64,000 nucleotides of DNA from Burkholderia sp. IMCC1007. GTDB lineage: Bacteria > Pseudomonadota > Gammaproteobacteria > Burkholderiales > Burkholderiaceae. Location of the stretch: positions 434,001-498,000 of the forward strand of contig NZ_JAPVQY010000001.1 of NCBI RefSeq assembly GCF_027257875.1, read 5' to 3'. Positions within the stretch are counted from its first letter, which is position 1. Each line of letters begins with the position of its first letter. The notes below the pieces were generated by a model that saw only the letters and a list, made by a program, of their open reading frames with translations, had not been told where the DNA came from and did no database searches. The position numbers and the translations under genes were made by a program. Shown here piece by piece: positions 1-8,358 of this stretch.

Positions 1-376
1 CGCCTTCCTCGCACGCCAGATAACCCTTCAGCGTCTCGGTGCGCGTCTTCGTCAGATCGTCGAGGCAGGTCGACATGACCATCGGATACACGCTGCCGCC
101 CTCGGCCTTCGCACTGGAGAAGTTGCATTCGGCGTCGCGGTACGCGATCCACGCGCGCTGCGCGTTCACGAGCTTCTCGGCGAGCGGCCGGACGTCGCGC
201 AGCCGAGCGGTGACGGCCTGGTACGTGCGGTTCAGGTCCGCATCGGATTTCTTGTAGGCACGATCGGCACACGCGGTCATCGCCGCCTGATCCGTCGCGT
301 CCGCGCAATTCGCCTGCGCATGGGCGAGGTTCGCCGTCAGCGCCAGCGAGCACAGCAGGCCGGTCAACACACGCAT
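1..376 (-). CDS. Exported LprI-like (DUF1311) protein, 3' part missing
   Basis: The reading frame starts at an ATG at 376 and runs off the left edge after about 125 codons. The first 21 residues are a signal peptide ending in ...LAHAQA, so the product should be periplasmic. The mature part has the features of the LprI/DUF1311 (PF07007) family: spaced cysteines (NCADATDQ, ACADR, AECNF, TCLDDL, ACEEG) and the motif QRAWIAYRDAEC, where family members carry a conserved W-x-x-Y/F-R-D-A-E-C block. Some members of this family inhibit lysozyme, but most are uncharacterised, so no substrate is claimed. It is separated from the next gene by a terminator hairpin and is probably monocistronic or the start of a unit lying outside the window. 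Confidence 0.8.
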   Translation of the reverse strand, partial: MRVLTGLLCSLALTANLAHAQANCADATDQAAMTACADRAYKKSDADLNRTYQAVTARLRDVRPLAEKLVNAQRAWIAYRDAECNFSSAKAEGGSVYPMVMSTCLDDLTKTRTETLKGYLACEEG

Positions 377-593
377 GGATGCTCCTGGATTGTTTGTTGT
401 TCGTGATGTCGTGGAACCCGGATGCCCGACCGGCGATGCGGCCGAGCGTCGGCACGCGGTGCCGCCGACAGGCCGGCGCTGGCCCCCCAGGCGCAACGGC
501 TGTCGTACCGCGTCGGTACCGACCGCGATGCTAGCGCACGCGCATCCGATTGTCAGCCGGTGCCGTCAGCCGGTGCCGCGCGCGCCGCGGACG

Positions 594-630
594 CAAAAAA
601 GCCCGCACTCGGTTCAGAGTGCGGGCTTTT
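594..630. terminator. Bidirectional intrinsic terminator
   Basis: A perfect 10-bp stem (GCCCGCACTC at 601-610 and GAGTGCGGGC at 617-626) with a 6-nt loop is flanked by AAAAAA on the left and TTTT on the right. It therefore works as a Rho-independent terminator in both directions. On the minus strand it ends the DUF4148 gene at 677. Confidence 0.85.
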
Positions 631-676
631 CGATACGACCGGACGGCGGGTCGGAAACCGCCGTGCGACAAACGGC

Positions 677-1006
677 TTAGTGGCCGAAGTACACCGACGA
701 ACTGTCGGCTGCGGCCGGCACGACCACGCGCTGGCCGGACTGCGACGTCGCGCGCGGGGTCGAGCCGTAGCCCGTCGCGTCAGCCGACGCGCCCGTGCCC
801 TGCGCTGCGGCGATCTTCGCCTGTGCGGCCTGGATATTTTCCGGGTAGTTGATCCAGTCGTTCGGGTTGTAGCCGGCCTTTTCGAGCTGGACCAGTTCGG
901 CACGCACTTGAGCGCGCGTCAGCGGCTGCTGGTTCGATTGGGCAAACGAGACAACCGGTGCGGCCACCAGAGCGGCCAGTGCAACTGCCTTGATCAGCGA
1001 TTTCAT
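677..1006 (-). CDS. Exported DUF4148 protein
   Basis: This is a 109-residue protein. Residues 1-22 form a cleavable signal peptide (MKSLIKAVALAALVAAPVVSFA). The next 35 residues carry the DUF4148 signature: LTRAQVRAELVQLEKAGYNP followed by a YPENIQAAQAKI segment. The start at 1006 is supported by a strong Shine-Dalgarno sequence (TGGAGGTAAGC) just upstream. DUF4148 proteins are small periplasmic proteins that are abundant in Burkholderia, often induced by stress, and of unknown biochemical function. The C-terminal tail (SSSVYFGH) resembles that of the small exported protein at 34205. A clear terminator follows, so the gene is a single-gene unit. A second DUF4148 paralogue lies at 30315. Confidence 0.9.
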   Translation of the reverse strand: MKSLIKAVALAALVAAPVVSFAQSNQQPLTRAQVRAELVQLEKAGYNPNDWINYPENIQAAQAKIAAAQGTGASADATGYGSTPRATSQSGQRVVVPAAADSSSVYFGH

Positions 1007-1295
1007 GATGCTTACCTCCAGATTGTTTTGTCAGGCGCCTGGGACACGTGGTCTGTTGCGCATGAGTGAAGTCTAGGCTCGGCCAGCATCAGGGTAAATA
1101 CCTAAATCGCTAATACACTGTTGACGTAAACCGTACAATTCGCGCGCGTTCGATCAAATCGTCAGATGATTGTCTCGGATTCCAGCGCAATACAAGCGAA
1201 CTCACTTCGGCCGCCCCCAATAGAGGCGGACAGGCCACCCGCGCCTGGCGGCCGCCCGGTTTGCGTCAAGGTCGAACGGCCGTCTCGCATCGACG

Positions 1296-2216
1296 TCAGC
1301 GGACCGGATCGGCCTCCGCCGACGCCATCGACAGATCGAACAGCAATGCCTTCAGGCGGATCCGGTCGGTGGCGGCCATTTCCTCGAACGCAGCGTGATG
1401 GAGCGTCCATGCCGGTGCCGCGGCATCGGCGTGCACCGCGCGCACCGTGCCGGCGAGCGTCAACAACTCGACGCGGTCGGCCGCGATGCACGGAAGCTGC
1501 ACGTGCAGCGGCTCGCCGGTCGCCGCGATCGGCCGGTCGACGGCGATCGACAGTCCGCTCAGGCTCAGATCGCGGACGATCCCGATACTTTCCGCCCCCT
1601 CCGTGCCGCCCGAACAGCACGCCGCGATCCGTACCGGCACGCGCGGCTCCGCGCGTGTCCGCAGCCGGTCGACGAAGCCCGGCCGCGACAGAACCATGAA
1701 CGGCGCGGCACCGGACAACTGCACCGATTCGACGGTCGCGCCGAAACGCGACACCGCCGAACGGCCGATCGCAACCGCCTCGACGTCGTCGCCCTGCGCG
1801 AAATCGAGCACCGTCGCCGGCTGAAGCTCGACGAACAGCACGCCCGACGCGCCGACGCCGATCAGGCGGCAACGCTGCAGCACGCGCGTCGTGCCGACGC
1901 GGCGGCGAATGCCGATCGCGGCGCCTGCCGTCAGCCCCATCCGCGTCGCGGCCGGCGCGGTGTCGTGCGTGCGCGGGTCGGACTCGGCGCCATCGCGCTT
2001 GCGCACAGGGCGGAAATGATCGAACAGGAATGCGTGCTGCGCGGGATCGCGCAGCGTCGTGCCGGCCGGCAACAGCGCGGCGCCGCTCGCATCGTAGAGA
2101 TCGAAGCCGAGCGGGACGCCGGCGGAGAAGTCGTCGCGCGCGAGCGCGACGTGATCGGTGGGAAGCCGCATCGGAAAAGCGCGCGGTGAGCGCGCGAGCT
2201 GTCGTAACGCCTTCAT
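1296..2216 (-). CDS. PilZ-domain c-di-GMP-binding protein (YcgR-like)
   Basis: This is a 306-residue cytosolic protein. The N-terminal 150 residues resemble the YcgR-N (PilZN) fold that precedes PilZ in flagellar brake proteins. The C-terminal third has the two c-di-GMP motifs of PilZ: an Arg-rich RLRTRAEPRVPVR stretch near residue 190 (RxxxR) and VRDLSLSGLSI about 30 residues on (D/N-x-S-x-x-G). The expected role is to bind c-di-GMP and modulate motility or envelope functions. The start at 2216 follows the mrcA stop by 34 bp on the same strand, so it may be the distal gene of an mrcA transcript. The frame stays open upstream into mrcA, but that part is the shadow of the alanine/proline-rich PBP tail. 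A start at an internal Met 16 codons further in is also possible. Confidence 0.8.
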   Translation of the reverse strand: MKALRQLARSPRAFPMRLPTDHVALARDDFSAGVPLGFDLYDASGAALLPAGTTLRDPAQHAFLFDHFRPVRKRDGAESDPRTHDTAPAATRMGLTAGAAIGIRRRVGTTRVLQRCRLIGVGASGVLFVELQPATVLDFAQGDDVEAVAIGRSAVSRFGATVESVQLSGAAPFMVLSRPGFVDRLRTRAEPRVPVRIAACCSGGTEGAESIGIVRDLSLSGLSIAVDRPIAATGEPLHVQLPCIAADRVELLTLAGTVRAVHADAAAPAWTLHHAAFEEMAATDRIRLKALLFDLSMASAEADPVR

Positions 2217-2250
2217 TACGGCAACTTCGCGCGAAACCTGAACGGCTCGG

Positions 2251-4848
2251 TTACTCCGAACCGCCGGTGGCGTCCGGCGAAGCCGGCGCCGGCGCTGGTG
2301 CCGGTGCTGGCGATTGGGCCGGCGCAGCCGGGGGCGTGCCAACCGGCGCGGCACCGCTACCCGTGCTGCCTGAGCCGCCTGCGCTGCCCGCGCCTGCCGT
2401 GCTGCCGCCCGCAGCGGGCGGCTGCCCCGGCTGCGCAGGCTGCGTCGGTTGCAGTTGCGACGCCCCCGCCGACAACGCAGCCGCCGACGCCGCCACCTCG
2501 GACGCCGGCACCCACTCCTCGACCACGCCGCCGGACGCCGCATCGGGCGCCGATGCGGCGGAAGCAGCCGACGCAGCGTCGGCCTCCGCGTCGGGTTCAC
2601 GCTCGATACGCTGCGTCCTGACAGGCACAGGCGGCTTCGCGTCGGGTTTGAACCAGCCGTCGAACACATCCGTCACGCGGTCGCGCACCATCGCGAACCA
2701 GCCCGGCGACGGCTCGGTGTCGAACTTCGCCTTCGTGTCGATGATCCGGGCACGCTGCGCGCGCTGGAAGAACTCGCCGACGATCGGCAGCGCGCTGTGC
2801 GCGCCCTGCCCCCAGTAGTCGCTGCGCAGCGTCACGCGGCCGTCGTCGAAGCCGACCCACGCGCCGGCGACGAGGCCGGGCTGCATCAGGATGAACCAGC
2901 CGTCCGCGTTGGCCTGCGTCGTGCCGGTCTTGCCGGCCACGTCGCCGCGAATGCCGAAGCGGGTGCGGATGCTGCCGCCGGTGCCGCGCGTGACGACGTC
3001 GCGCATCACGTCGAGCAGCGTCTTGTCGGTCTCGGCATCGAGCGCGCGCTCGGGCGGCGCCGGCGCGAACTCGGCGAGGACGTCGCCCTGGCGAGTCTCG
3101 ATGCGCGTCACCATCTGCGGCTCGATATACAGCCCGCTGTTCGCGATCGTCGCATACGACGCGACCATTTCCTTCAGCGTCACGGGGCTCGTACCGAGCG
3201 CGAGCGACGGCACGCGCTCGAGCGGGCTTTCGCGCACGCCCATGTCGCGGGCGAGCCGTGCGACGGCGGCCGGCCCGACCTTTTCCATCACCTGCGCGGT
3301 GATCCGGTTGCGCGACAGCGCGACCGCGTCGCGCAGCGTCATCGGCTTGCCCGACGGCGGCACGTCGTCGTTCGGGCGCCAGATCTCGCCGCCCTTCAGC
3401 GGAATCTCGACCGGCTGATCGGGGAACGTGTCGTCCGGCTTCATCCCGCTCGCGAACGCGGCGCCATAGACGAACGCCTTGAACGTCGAGCCGGGCTGAC
3501 GCCGCGCCTGCGCGACGTGATCGAACGGCTCGTTCGTGAAGTCGCGGCTGCCGACCCACGCGCGGATCTGCCCGTCCCGCGGATCGATCGCGACGAAGCC
3601 GGCCTGCACGTCGGTCTTCGCCTTGCACAGCGCGCGCATGAAGCCGCGATCGGACGCGAGCTGCTTCATCGCCGCCGCATCGTTCTTGCCCGCATCCAGC
3701 GCGGCCTTGTACTCGGGCGACTCGCGCATGAAGGTCCGGAACACCTCGTTGTCGGTGCCGCAGCCGTCGCGGCCGCTCCACGCGTTGTTCGCGATGCCCT
3801 GCAGCTGGTTCGCCTGCTGCGTCAGCGCCTGGGTCGCCATCTGCTGCAGCCGCGCGTCGATCGTGGTGCGCACGATCAGCCCGTCGGAGTAGATGTTGTA
3901 GTCGTTGCGGTCGGCCCAGCCGATCAGCCATTTGCGCAGTTGCTGCGCGAAGTGCGGCGCGGGCCCCGGCGGCTCCTTCTGGCGTTCGAAGTCGATGCGC
4001 AGCGGCCGGCGTTGCAACTGGGCGAACTGCGCGGGCGACAGCTTGCCGTACTTCACCATCTGGCCGAGCACCGTGTTGCGCCGCTGCAGCGCGCGCTCCG
4101 GATTCAGCACCGGGTTGTAGTAGCTGTTGCCCTTCAGCATCCCGACGAGCGTCGCGCTGTCGAGCACGTCGAGTTCGTCGGCCGACTTGTCGAAGTAGGT
4201 GCGCGCGGCCATCTCGACGCCGTACGCGTTGTACAGGAACGGCACCGTATTCAGGTAGGTCTCGAGGATCTGGTCCTTGCTGTAGATGGCCTCGATCTTC
4301 AGCGCGGTGATCGCCTCCTTCACCTTGCGCGTGAGCGTCGGCGCACGGCCGATCTCGTCCGGATACAGGTTGCGCGCGAGCTGCTGGGTGATCGTCGAGC
4401 CGCCCTGGCGGTCGCCCGAGAACGTATGCAGCGCGGCCGATCCGGTGCGCTTCCAGTCGAGGCCATGGTGCTCGTAGAAGCGGTGGTCCTCGGTCGCGAT
4501 CAGCGCGTCGACCATGTGCGGCGAGATCTGCTTGAGCGGCACCCATTCGCGGTTCGACGGCTTGAATTCCGCCAGCAGCTTGCCGTCGGCGGACAGCACC
4601 TGCGCGGGCTGGTCGACCCGCGCCTTGCGGATGTCGCCGATGCCCGGCGTGAACGGGATCAGCAGCAGCACGTACAGCGCGAACAGCGCCGGCACCGCGG
4701 CGGCCGCGAGCAGCACGCTGCGGCGCGTCGGATGACGCAGATGGTGCCTGGCAATGGCCAGGACACGCTTGACGGGCACGGCGGCAGCGGCCGCGACGGG
4801 TTGGGCGCGCGCGACCCAGTTGGCACAAAAGTCACGCACAGACGACAC
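2251..4848 (-). CDS. mrcA: Penicillin-binding protein 1A (bifunctional peptidoglycan synthase)
   Basis: This class A PBP polymerises and cross-links peptidoglycan at the inner membrane. With the GTG at 4848 it has 865 residues: an inner-membrane anchor (about 45-65), a GT51 transglycosylase domain whose catalytic Glu is in ATEDHRFYEHHG (Glu120), an OB-like insert, and a transpeptidase domain with SxxK (STFK, Ser454), SxN (SRN 512-514) and KTG (640-642). The last 100 residues or so are an unusual Ala/Pro/Ser-rich tail. The frame is open to an upstream start at 4941, but those 31 codons are Arg/Cys-rich and look non-coding. Neither candidate start has a strong ribosome binding site. The PilZ gene follows 34 bp downstream. 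Confidence 0.93.
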   Translation of the reverse strand: MSSVRDFCANWVARAQPVAAAAAVPVKRVLAIARHHLRHPTRRSVLLAAAAVPALFALYVLLLIPFTPGIGDIRKARVDQPAQVLSADGKLLAEFKPSNREWVPLKQISPHMVDALIATEDHRFYEHHGLDWKRTGSAALHTFSGDRQGGSTITQQLARNLYPDEIGRAPTLTRKVKEAITALKIEAIYSKDQILETYLNTVPFLYNAYGVEMAARTYFDKSADELDVLDSATLVGMLKGNSYYNPVLNPERALQRRNTVLGQMVKYGKLSPAQFAQLQRRPLRIDFERQKEPPGPAPHFAQQLRKWLIGWADRNDYNIYSDGLIVRTTIDARLQQMATQALTQQANQLQGIANNAWSGRDGCGTDNEVFRTFMRESPEYKAALDAGKNDAAAMKQLASDRGFMRALCKAKTDVQAGFVAIDPRDGQIRAWVGSRDFTNEPFDHVAQARRQPGSTFKAFVYGAAFASGMKPDDTFPDQPVEIPLKGGEIWRPNDDVPPSGKPMTLRDAVALSRNRITAQVMEKVGPAAVARLARDMGVRESPLERVPSLALGTSPVTLKEMVASYATIANSGLYIEPQMVTRIETRQGDVLAEFAPAPPERALDAETDKTLLDVMRDVVTRGTGGSIRTRFGIRGDVAGKTGTTQANADGWFILMQPGLVAGAWVGFDDGRVTLRSDYWGQGAHSALPIVGEFFQRAQRARIIDTKAKFDTEPSPGWFAMVRDRVTDVFDGWFKPDAKPPVPVRTQRIEREPDAEADAASAASAASAPDAASGGVVEEWVPASEVAASAAALSAGASQLQPTQPAQPGQPPAAGGSTAGAGSAGGSGSTGSGAAPVGTPPAAPAQSPAPAPAPAPASPDATGGSE

Positions 4849-4976
4849 GTTTCGGCGATTCACGCGGGTGGGGGATCTGCTGGAAAGGCTGCATCGTACC
4901 AAAACTCGCGCGGCACACCGGCGGGTGGCCGCACTGGGCACGCGAGAATGGCGTCCGGCCGCGCGTGTTCAGGTGC

Positions 4977-5013
4977 AAAAAAAGGCGCGCGTCCCGCGAC
5001 GGGACCGCGCGCC
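4977..5013 (-). terminator. Intrinsic terminator after the hydroxyproline dehydratase gene
   Basis: A long GC-rich hairpin (GGCGCGCG...TCCCG/CGGGA...CGCGCGCC, 4984-5013) is followed on the minus strand by seven T residues (A-run at 4977-4983). It ends the transcript of the gene at 5049 and insulates mrcA. Confidence 0.8.
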
Positions 5014-5048
5014 AAGCCTGGTACAACGCGGTAGCCGGGCGCCGACGC

Positions 5049-6056
5049 TCAGCGCACCAGAAAACCGTAGGTCAGCGGATCGCGTTCGTCGATGATCCAG
5101 TTCGCGAACCCGCAGATATGCGCGCTGCCCTCCACTTCCGGAATCACGGCCGGGATGTCGCCGACGGTGGTCTCGCGCAGCACGCGTCCCTTGAACACGG
5201 TGCCGACGATCGACTCGTTGACGAGCGTGTCGCCGGCCGCGAGCAAGCCGCGCTGGTACAACTGCGCGACGCGCCCGCCGGTGCCGGAGCCGGTCGGCGA
5301 GCGATCGACCTCGCGGTCCGCGAACACGCAGCAGTTCGCCTGCGTCGAGCCCGGATGGCGCGGCGCGTTCGCGATGATCGTGCCGTAGATGTGGTTGATT
5401 TCCGGGATCTCCGGATGCGCGACCGAATACTTCGCGTTCGCGGCGGCCTTCACTTCCGCGCCGAAGCGGATCAGCTTGTCCACCGCCGCTTCGCGCACCG
5501 GCAGGTCGAACGGCGCGCCGTCCACGTAGAAATAGAACGCGCCGCCATACGCGATGTCACCCGTCACGGTGCCGAACGACGGCGTGTCGACCGACACGTC
5601 GCGCTGCCAGATGAACGACGGCACGTTGACGAAGCGCACCGGCCCCGCGTGCTCGCCGTCCCATTTGACGAACGCCTCGATGAAGCCGCACGGCGCGTCG
5701 ATGCCGACGCGCGTTTCCGGCACGGTGCGCTGCACCCAGCCGAGTTCGACCGCCGCGGTCGACAGCGCGATCACGCCATGCCCGCAGTGATCGCTATAGC
5801 CTTCGTTGTGCAGAAAGATCACGCCGAAATCGGCGTTCGGCGAGACCGGCTCGGTCAGGTAGCCGCCGTACATGTCGGCATGGCCGCGCGGTTCGAACAT
5901 CAGAGCTTTGCGAATCTCGTCGGCGTTCTCCTTGAGCCACGCGCGACGCTGGACGATCGTGTCGCCGGGCAGGCGCGGCAGCCCGCTCGTGACGATGCGG
6001 AACGCTTCACCGCCGGTATGGACCTCGACGGTGGACAGGGAGCGGGAAATTTTCAT
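5049..6056 (-). CDS. lhpH: trans-3-hydroxy-L-proline dehydratase
   Basis: This is a 335-residue member of the proline racemase superfamily. The first catalytic position is Cys91 in DHCGHG. The second, in the DRSPTGSG block, is Thr255. Within this superfamily the Cys/Cys pair marks racemases and 4-hydroxyproline epimerases, while Cys/Thr marks trans-3-hydroxy-L-proline dehydratase (EC 4.2.1.77), which yields pyrroline-2-carboxylate. The gene at 8359 encodes the matching pyrroline-2-carboxylate reductase, which supports this assignment. The start at 6056 (MKISRSLSTVEVHTGG) matches the usual family N-terminus; an in-frame ATG 15 codons upstream is less likely. It lies 62 bp downstream of the solute-binding protein gene, probably in one operon. 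Confidence 0.87.
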   Translation of the reverse strand: MKISRSLSTVEVHTGGEAFRIVTSGLPRLPGDTIVQRRAWLKENADEIRKALMFEPRGHADMYGGYLTEPVSPNADFGVIFLHNEGYSDHCGHGVIALSTAAVELGWVQRTVPETRVGIDAPCGFIEAFVKWDGEHAGPVRFVNVPSFIWQRDVSVDTPSFGTVTGDIAYGGAFYFYVDGAPFDLPVREAAVDKLIRFGAEVKAAANAKYSVAHPEIPEINHIYGTIIANAPRHPGSTQANCCVFADREVDRSPTGSGTGGRVAQLYQRGLLAAGDTLVNESIVGTVFKGRVLRETTVGDIPAVIPEVEGSAHICGFANWIIDERDPLTYGFLVR

Positions 6057-6118
6057 GGTCGATCGAATGCGTGAAGCGACGGACGGCGGCCGCGCCGCCA
6101 TCCGGTGACGGTTGACGA

Positions 6119-7240
6119 TTACTTCTCGTACGGCACGGGCAGGCCGTTGCGGATCACGTAGACGGTCGTCGGCGCGCCCTTCAGGTCGCCGTTGGAGTCG
6201 AACGAGTAGGTGCCTGCGACGCCGACGTAGTTCGTCTTCGCCAGCTGCGCGATCAGCTTCGCCTTGTCGCTGGTCGTGCCGGCCTTGACCATCGCGTCGG
6301 CGAGCAGCTTCATGCCGTCGTAGTAGTTGACGCCGTAGACCTGCGTATCCGTGTGATAGGTGTCGTGGTACTTCTTCAGGAATTCGCGGCCGGCAGCCGT
6401 CTTCTCGAGCGCGACGCCGCCCTGCGCGCAGTAGACGATCGACGCCGCTTCGCCCGCAACCTTGCCCATATCGGCCGAGCAGATGCCGTCGCCGCCGAGC
6501 AGCTTCGCGCGCAAGCCGCGCTGCTTCATCTGCTTGGCCATCGGCGCGCCCTGCGCCGCATAGCCGCCGAAGAAGATCACGTCGGGGTTGCCGGCCTTGA
6601 TCTTGGTGAGAATGCCGAGGAAGTCGGTGGCCGACGAGTTCGTGTACTCCTGGTCGACGATCTTGATCCCGTTCTCCTTCGCGACTTTCGCGAACTGCTC
6701 GGCCACGCCCTGCCCGTACGCGGTGCGGTCGTCGATCACGGCGGCCGTCTTCGCATGCAGCGTGCGCGCGGCGAACGTTGCCATCGTGCCGCCGAGCTGT
6801 TCGTCGCTCGCGCCGATCCGGAAGATGTTCTTGAAACCCTGCTTGGTCAGCGCCGGATTCGATGCGACCGGCAGCATCGGCACGCCTGCCGTGTTGTACA
6901 CGCGCGATGCCGGGATCGCGACGCCCGAGTTGTACGGCCCGAGCACCGCGACGACGCCCTTGTCGACCAGATTCTGTGCGATCTGCACGCCCGCTTTCGG
7001 GTCGGCCTGATCGTCCTCGGATACCAGCTTGAACGTGACGGTCTTGCCGGCGACCTTCACGCCCGCCTTGTTGAGCTCGTCGACGGCCAGCCGCGCGCCG
7101 TTTTCATTGTCCTTGCCGTTGGCGGCCTGCGGGCCGGTGAGCGGCGCCGAATGGCCGATCATCACGGCTTCCTGCGCATGGGCGGAAGTCAGCGCGCCGG
7201 CGGCGAGGGCCACCGAGAGCGCGGTCAAGACGTGTCGCAT
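6119..7240 (-). CDS. Branched-chain/hydroxyproline-type ABC transporter periplasmic binding protein (LivK family)
   Basis: This is a 373-residue protein with a signal peptide (about residues 1-22, ending ...TSAHAQ) and a type I periplasmic-binding fold. The family marker IGHSAPLTGPQAANGKD is at the mature N-terminus and VAVLGPYNSGVAIPAS is about 80 residues further on. The start at 7240 is backed by AGGAG just upstream. Its placement ahead of the hydroxyproline dehydratase gene suggests that it delivers hydroxyproline or a related imino acid. No permease or ATPase subunit is encoded nearby, so it must use membrane components from elsewhere. A perfect inverted repeat lies in its leader. Confidence 0.9.
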   Translation of the reverse strand: MRHVLTALSVALAAGALTSAHAQEAVMIGHSAPLTGPQAANGKDNENGARLAVDELNKAGVKVAGKTVTFKLVSEDDQADPKAGVQIAQNLVDKGVVAVLGPYNSGVAIPASRVYNTAGVPMLPVASNPALTKQGFKNIFRIGASDEQLGGTMATFAARTLHAKTAAVIDDRTAYGQGVAEQFAKVAKENGIKIVDQEYTNSSATDFLGILTKIKAGNPDVIFFGGYAAQGAPMAKQMKQRGLRAKLLGGDGICSADMGKVAGEAASIVYCAQGGVALEKTAAGREFLKKYHDTYHTDTQVYGVNYYDGMKLLADAMVKAGTTSDKAKLIAQLAKTNYVGVAGTYSFDSNGDLKGAPTTVYVIRNGLPVPYEK

Positions 7241-7251
7241 GGCGTCTCCTG

Positions 7252-7273
7252 ATTGGTTTTGCGTGAAACCAAT
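7252..7273. promoter_or_regulatory. Candidate operator in the leader of the binding-protein gene
   Basis: A perfect 8-bp inverted repeat, ATTGGTTT-N6-AAACCAAT, ends about 12 bp upstream of the start codon at 7240. The half-sites resemble the TTGGT/ACCAA cores bound by FadR-subfamily GntR regulators, and such a regulator is encoded immediately upstream. It could also form an RNA hairpin close to the ribosome binding site. No binding data are available from sequence alone. Confidence 0.45.
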
Positions 7274-7360
7274 GTAGGCGACGCGTGGTCGCCATGCAAG
7301 CAATTTCAAAATTACTTTTGGCGATGTGGTTACTTTCGATACCAGAGCGATACGGCGGCG

Positions 7361-8098
7361 TCATTTCGGCGCGATGTCGCGCCGCACGCGGCGGATGTGC
7401 TGCTCGACATAGAACGCAGCCGCGTCGGCGTCGCCGGACACGATCGCCTCGTAGATCAGCCGGTGCTCGGACACATAGAGCCGAATGCGGCCGGCATCGT
7501 AGATTCCGTCGTCCTTCAGCCGTTTCCACAGCGGCTGGTCCATCGTCTTCGCGACTTCGTCCGCGATCTTCACGATCAGCGCGTCGCCGGTCATCAGCGC
7601 GAGCTGCCGGTGGAACAGCCGGTCGCTCTCGTTCCACACCGCGCGCTGCTGCGGATCGTCGACGTCGGTGATGGTTTCCATCTGCGCGAGATAGCCCTCG
7701 GCGACGGGATCGGCGCGGCCGTGCGCAGCCGCGAGGCGGGCGATCGCAGGTTCGAGAATGAGCCGCACGTCGAGCGTCGACGTCGGGCTGAAGTCCGCGT
7801 CGGGCGCGCCGTGTGTGTCGCCGCGCCGCGCGAGCACGTCGAGCGGCGCCGAAACCACATAGGTGCCCGAATTGCGCTTCGTGAACACGAGGCCTTCGTT
7901 CTGCAGCGCGCCGAGCGCCTCCCGCACGGCCGGCCGGCCGACCTGGAACAGCGCCGCCAGTTCGCGCTCCGACGGCAGCCTCGAATCGGCCGCGTAGCGC
8001 CCCGCGCGGATCTCGTCGCGGATCTTCTCGGCGACCTGCTCGTAGATCTGCAGCGGCCGGAAACCGGCTTCGAGCGATTCGGGGCGGGCGGACATCAT
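7361..8098 (-). CDS. GntR-family regulator, FadR subfamily (FCD domain)
   Basis: This is a 245-residue protein. It has an N-terminal winged helix (RLPSERELAALFQVGRPAVREALGALQNEGLV, about residues 40-72) and a C-terminal FCD effector domain with the expected acidic/histidine metal ligands (DVRLILEPAIARLAA, RLFHRQLA, EHRLIYEAI). The ATG at 8098 is preceded by AGGAG with 7-nt spacing; a second ATG directly follows. It lies between the dehydratase/binding-protein pair and the divergent pyrroline-2-carboxylate reductase gene, so it most likely controls hydroxyproline catabolism, with hydroxyproline or pyrroline-2-carboxylate as possible effector. Confidence 0.88.
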   Translation of the reverse strand: MMSARPESLEAGFRPLQIYEQVAEKIRDEIRAGRYAADSRLPSERELAALFQVGRPAVREALGALQNEGLVFTKRNSGTYVVSAPLDVLARRGDTHGAPDADFSPTSTLDVRLILEPAIARLAAAHGRADPVAEGYLAQMETITDVDDPQQRAVWNESDRLFHRQLALMTGDALIVKIADEVAKTMDQPLWKRLKDDGIYDAGRIRLYVSEHRLIYEAIVSGDADAAAFYVEQHIRRVRRDIAPK

Positions 8099-8233
8099 CG
8101 GCAGGCTCCTGCAGCGGCGGGCGTGGACGTGAAATGGGTTCGCACTATACCGGAGCGACACCCGTGCCGATACGCGCAGCGCCATCTGGACGGATATTAG
8201 AACCAAAATTAGCGATCCGTTCGATTTTCCGCC

Positions 8234-8261
8234 TTGCGGGATGGCCAGTAACTGGTATAGA
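8234..8261 (+). promoter_or_regulatory. Candidate sigma-70 promoter for the reductase gene
   Basis: TTGCGG (8234-8239) and TATAGA (8256-8261) are separated by 16 bp in the divergent gap between the GntR regulator and the reductase gene. The initiation site would be about 90 bp upstream of the ATG at 8359. The surrounding sequence contains an AACCAA half-site like that of the repeat at 7252. Confidence 0.4.
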
Positions 8262-8358
8262 TTCGATCCAGAACATTCGCTGTCGCGGTACCGCAGCCTC
8301 CGTGGCGAGCGCACCTTGCGCCCGTCGTCCATGCCCACCGACGCAACCGATCCACACG

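Noticed and set aside
2449..5034. Long plus-strand open frame opposite the PBP1A gene
   Set aside because: It is a GC-rich antisense shadow. Its residues are Arg/His/Ala-rich without any domain, while the minus frame has all PBP motifs.
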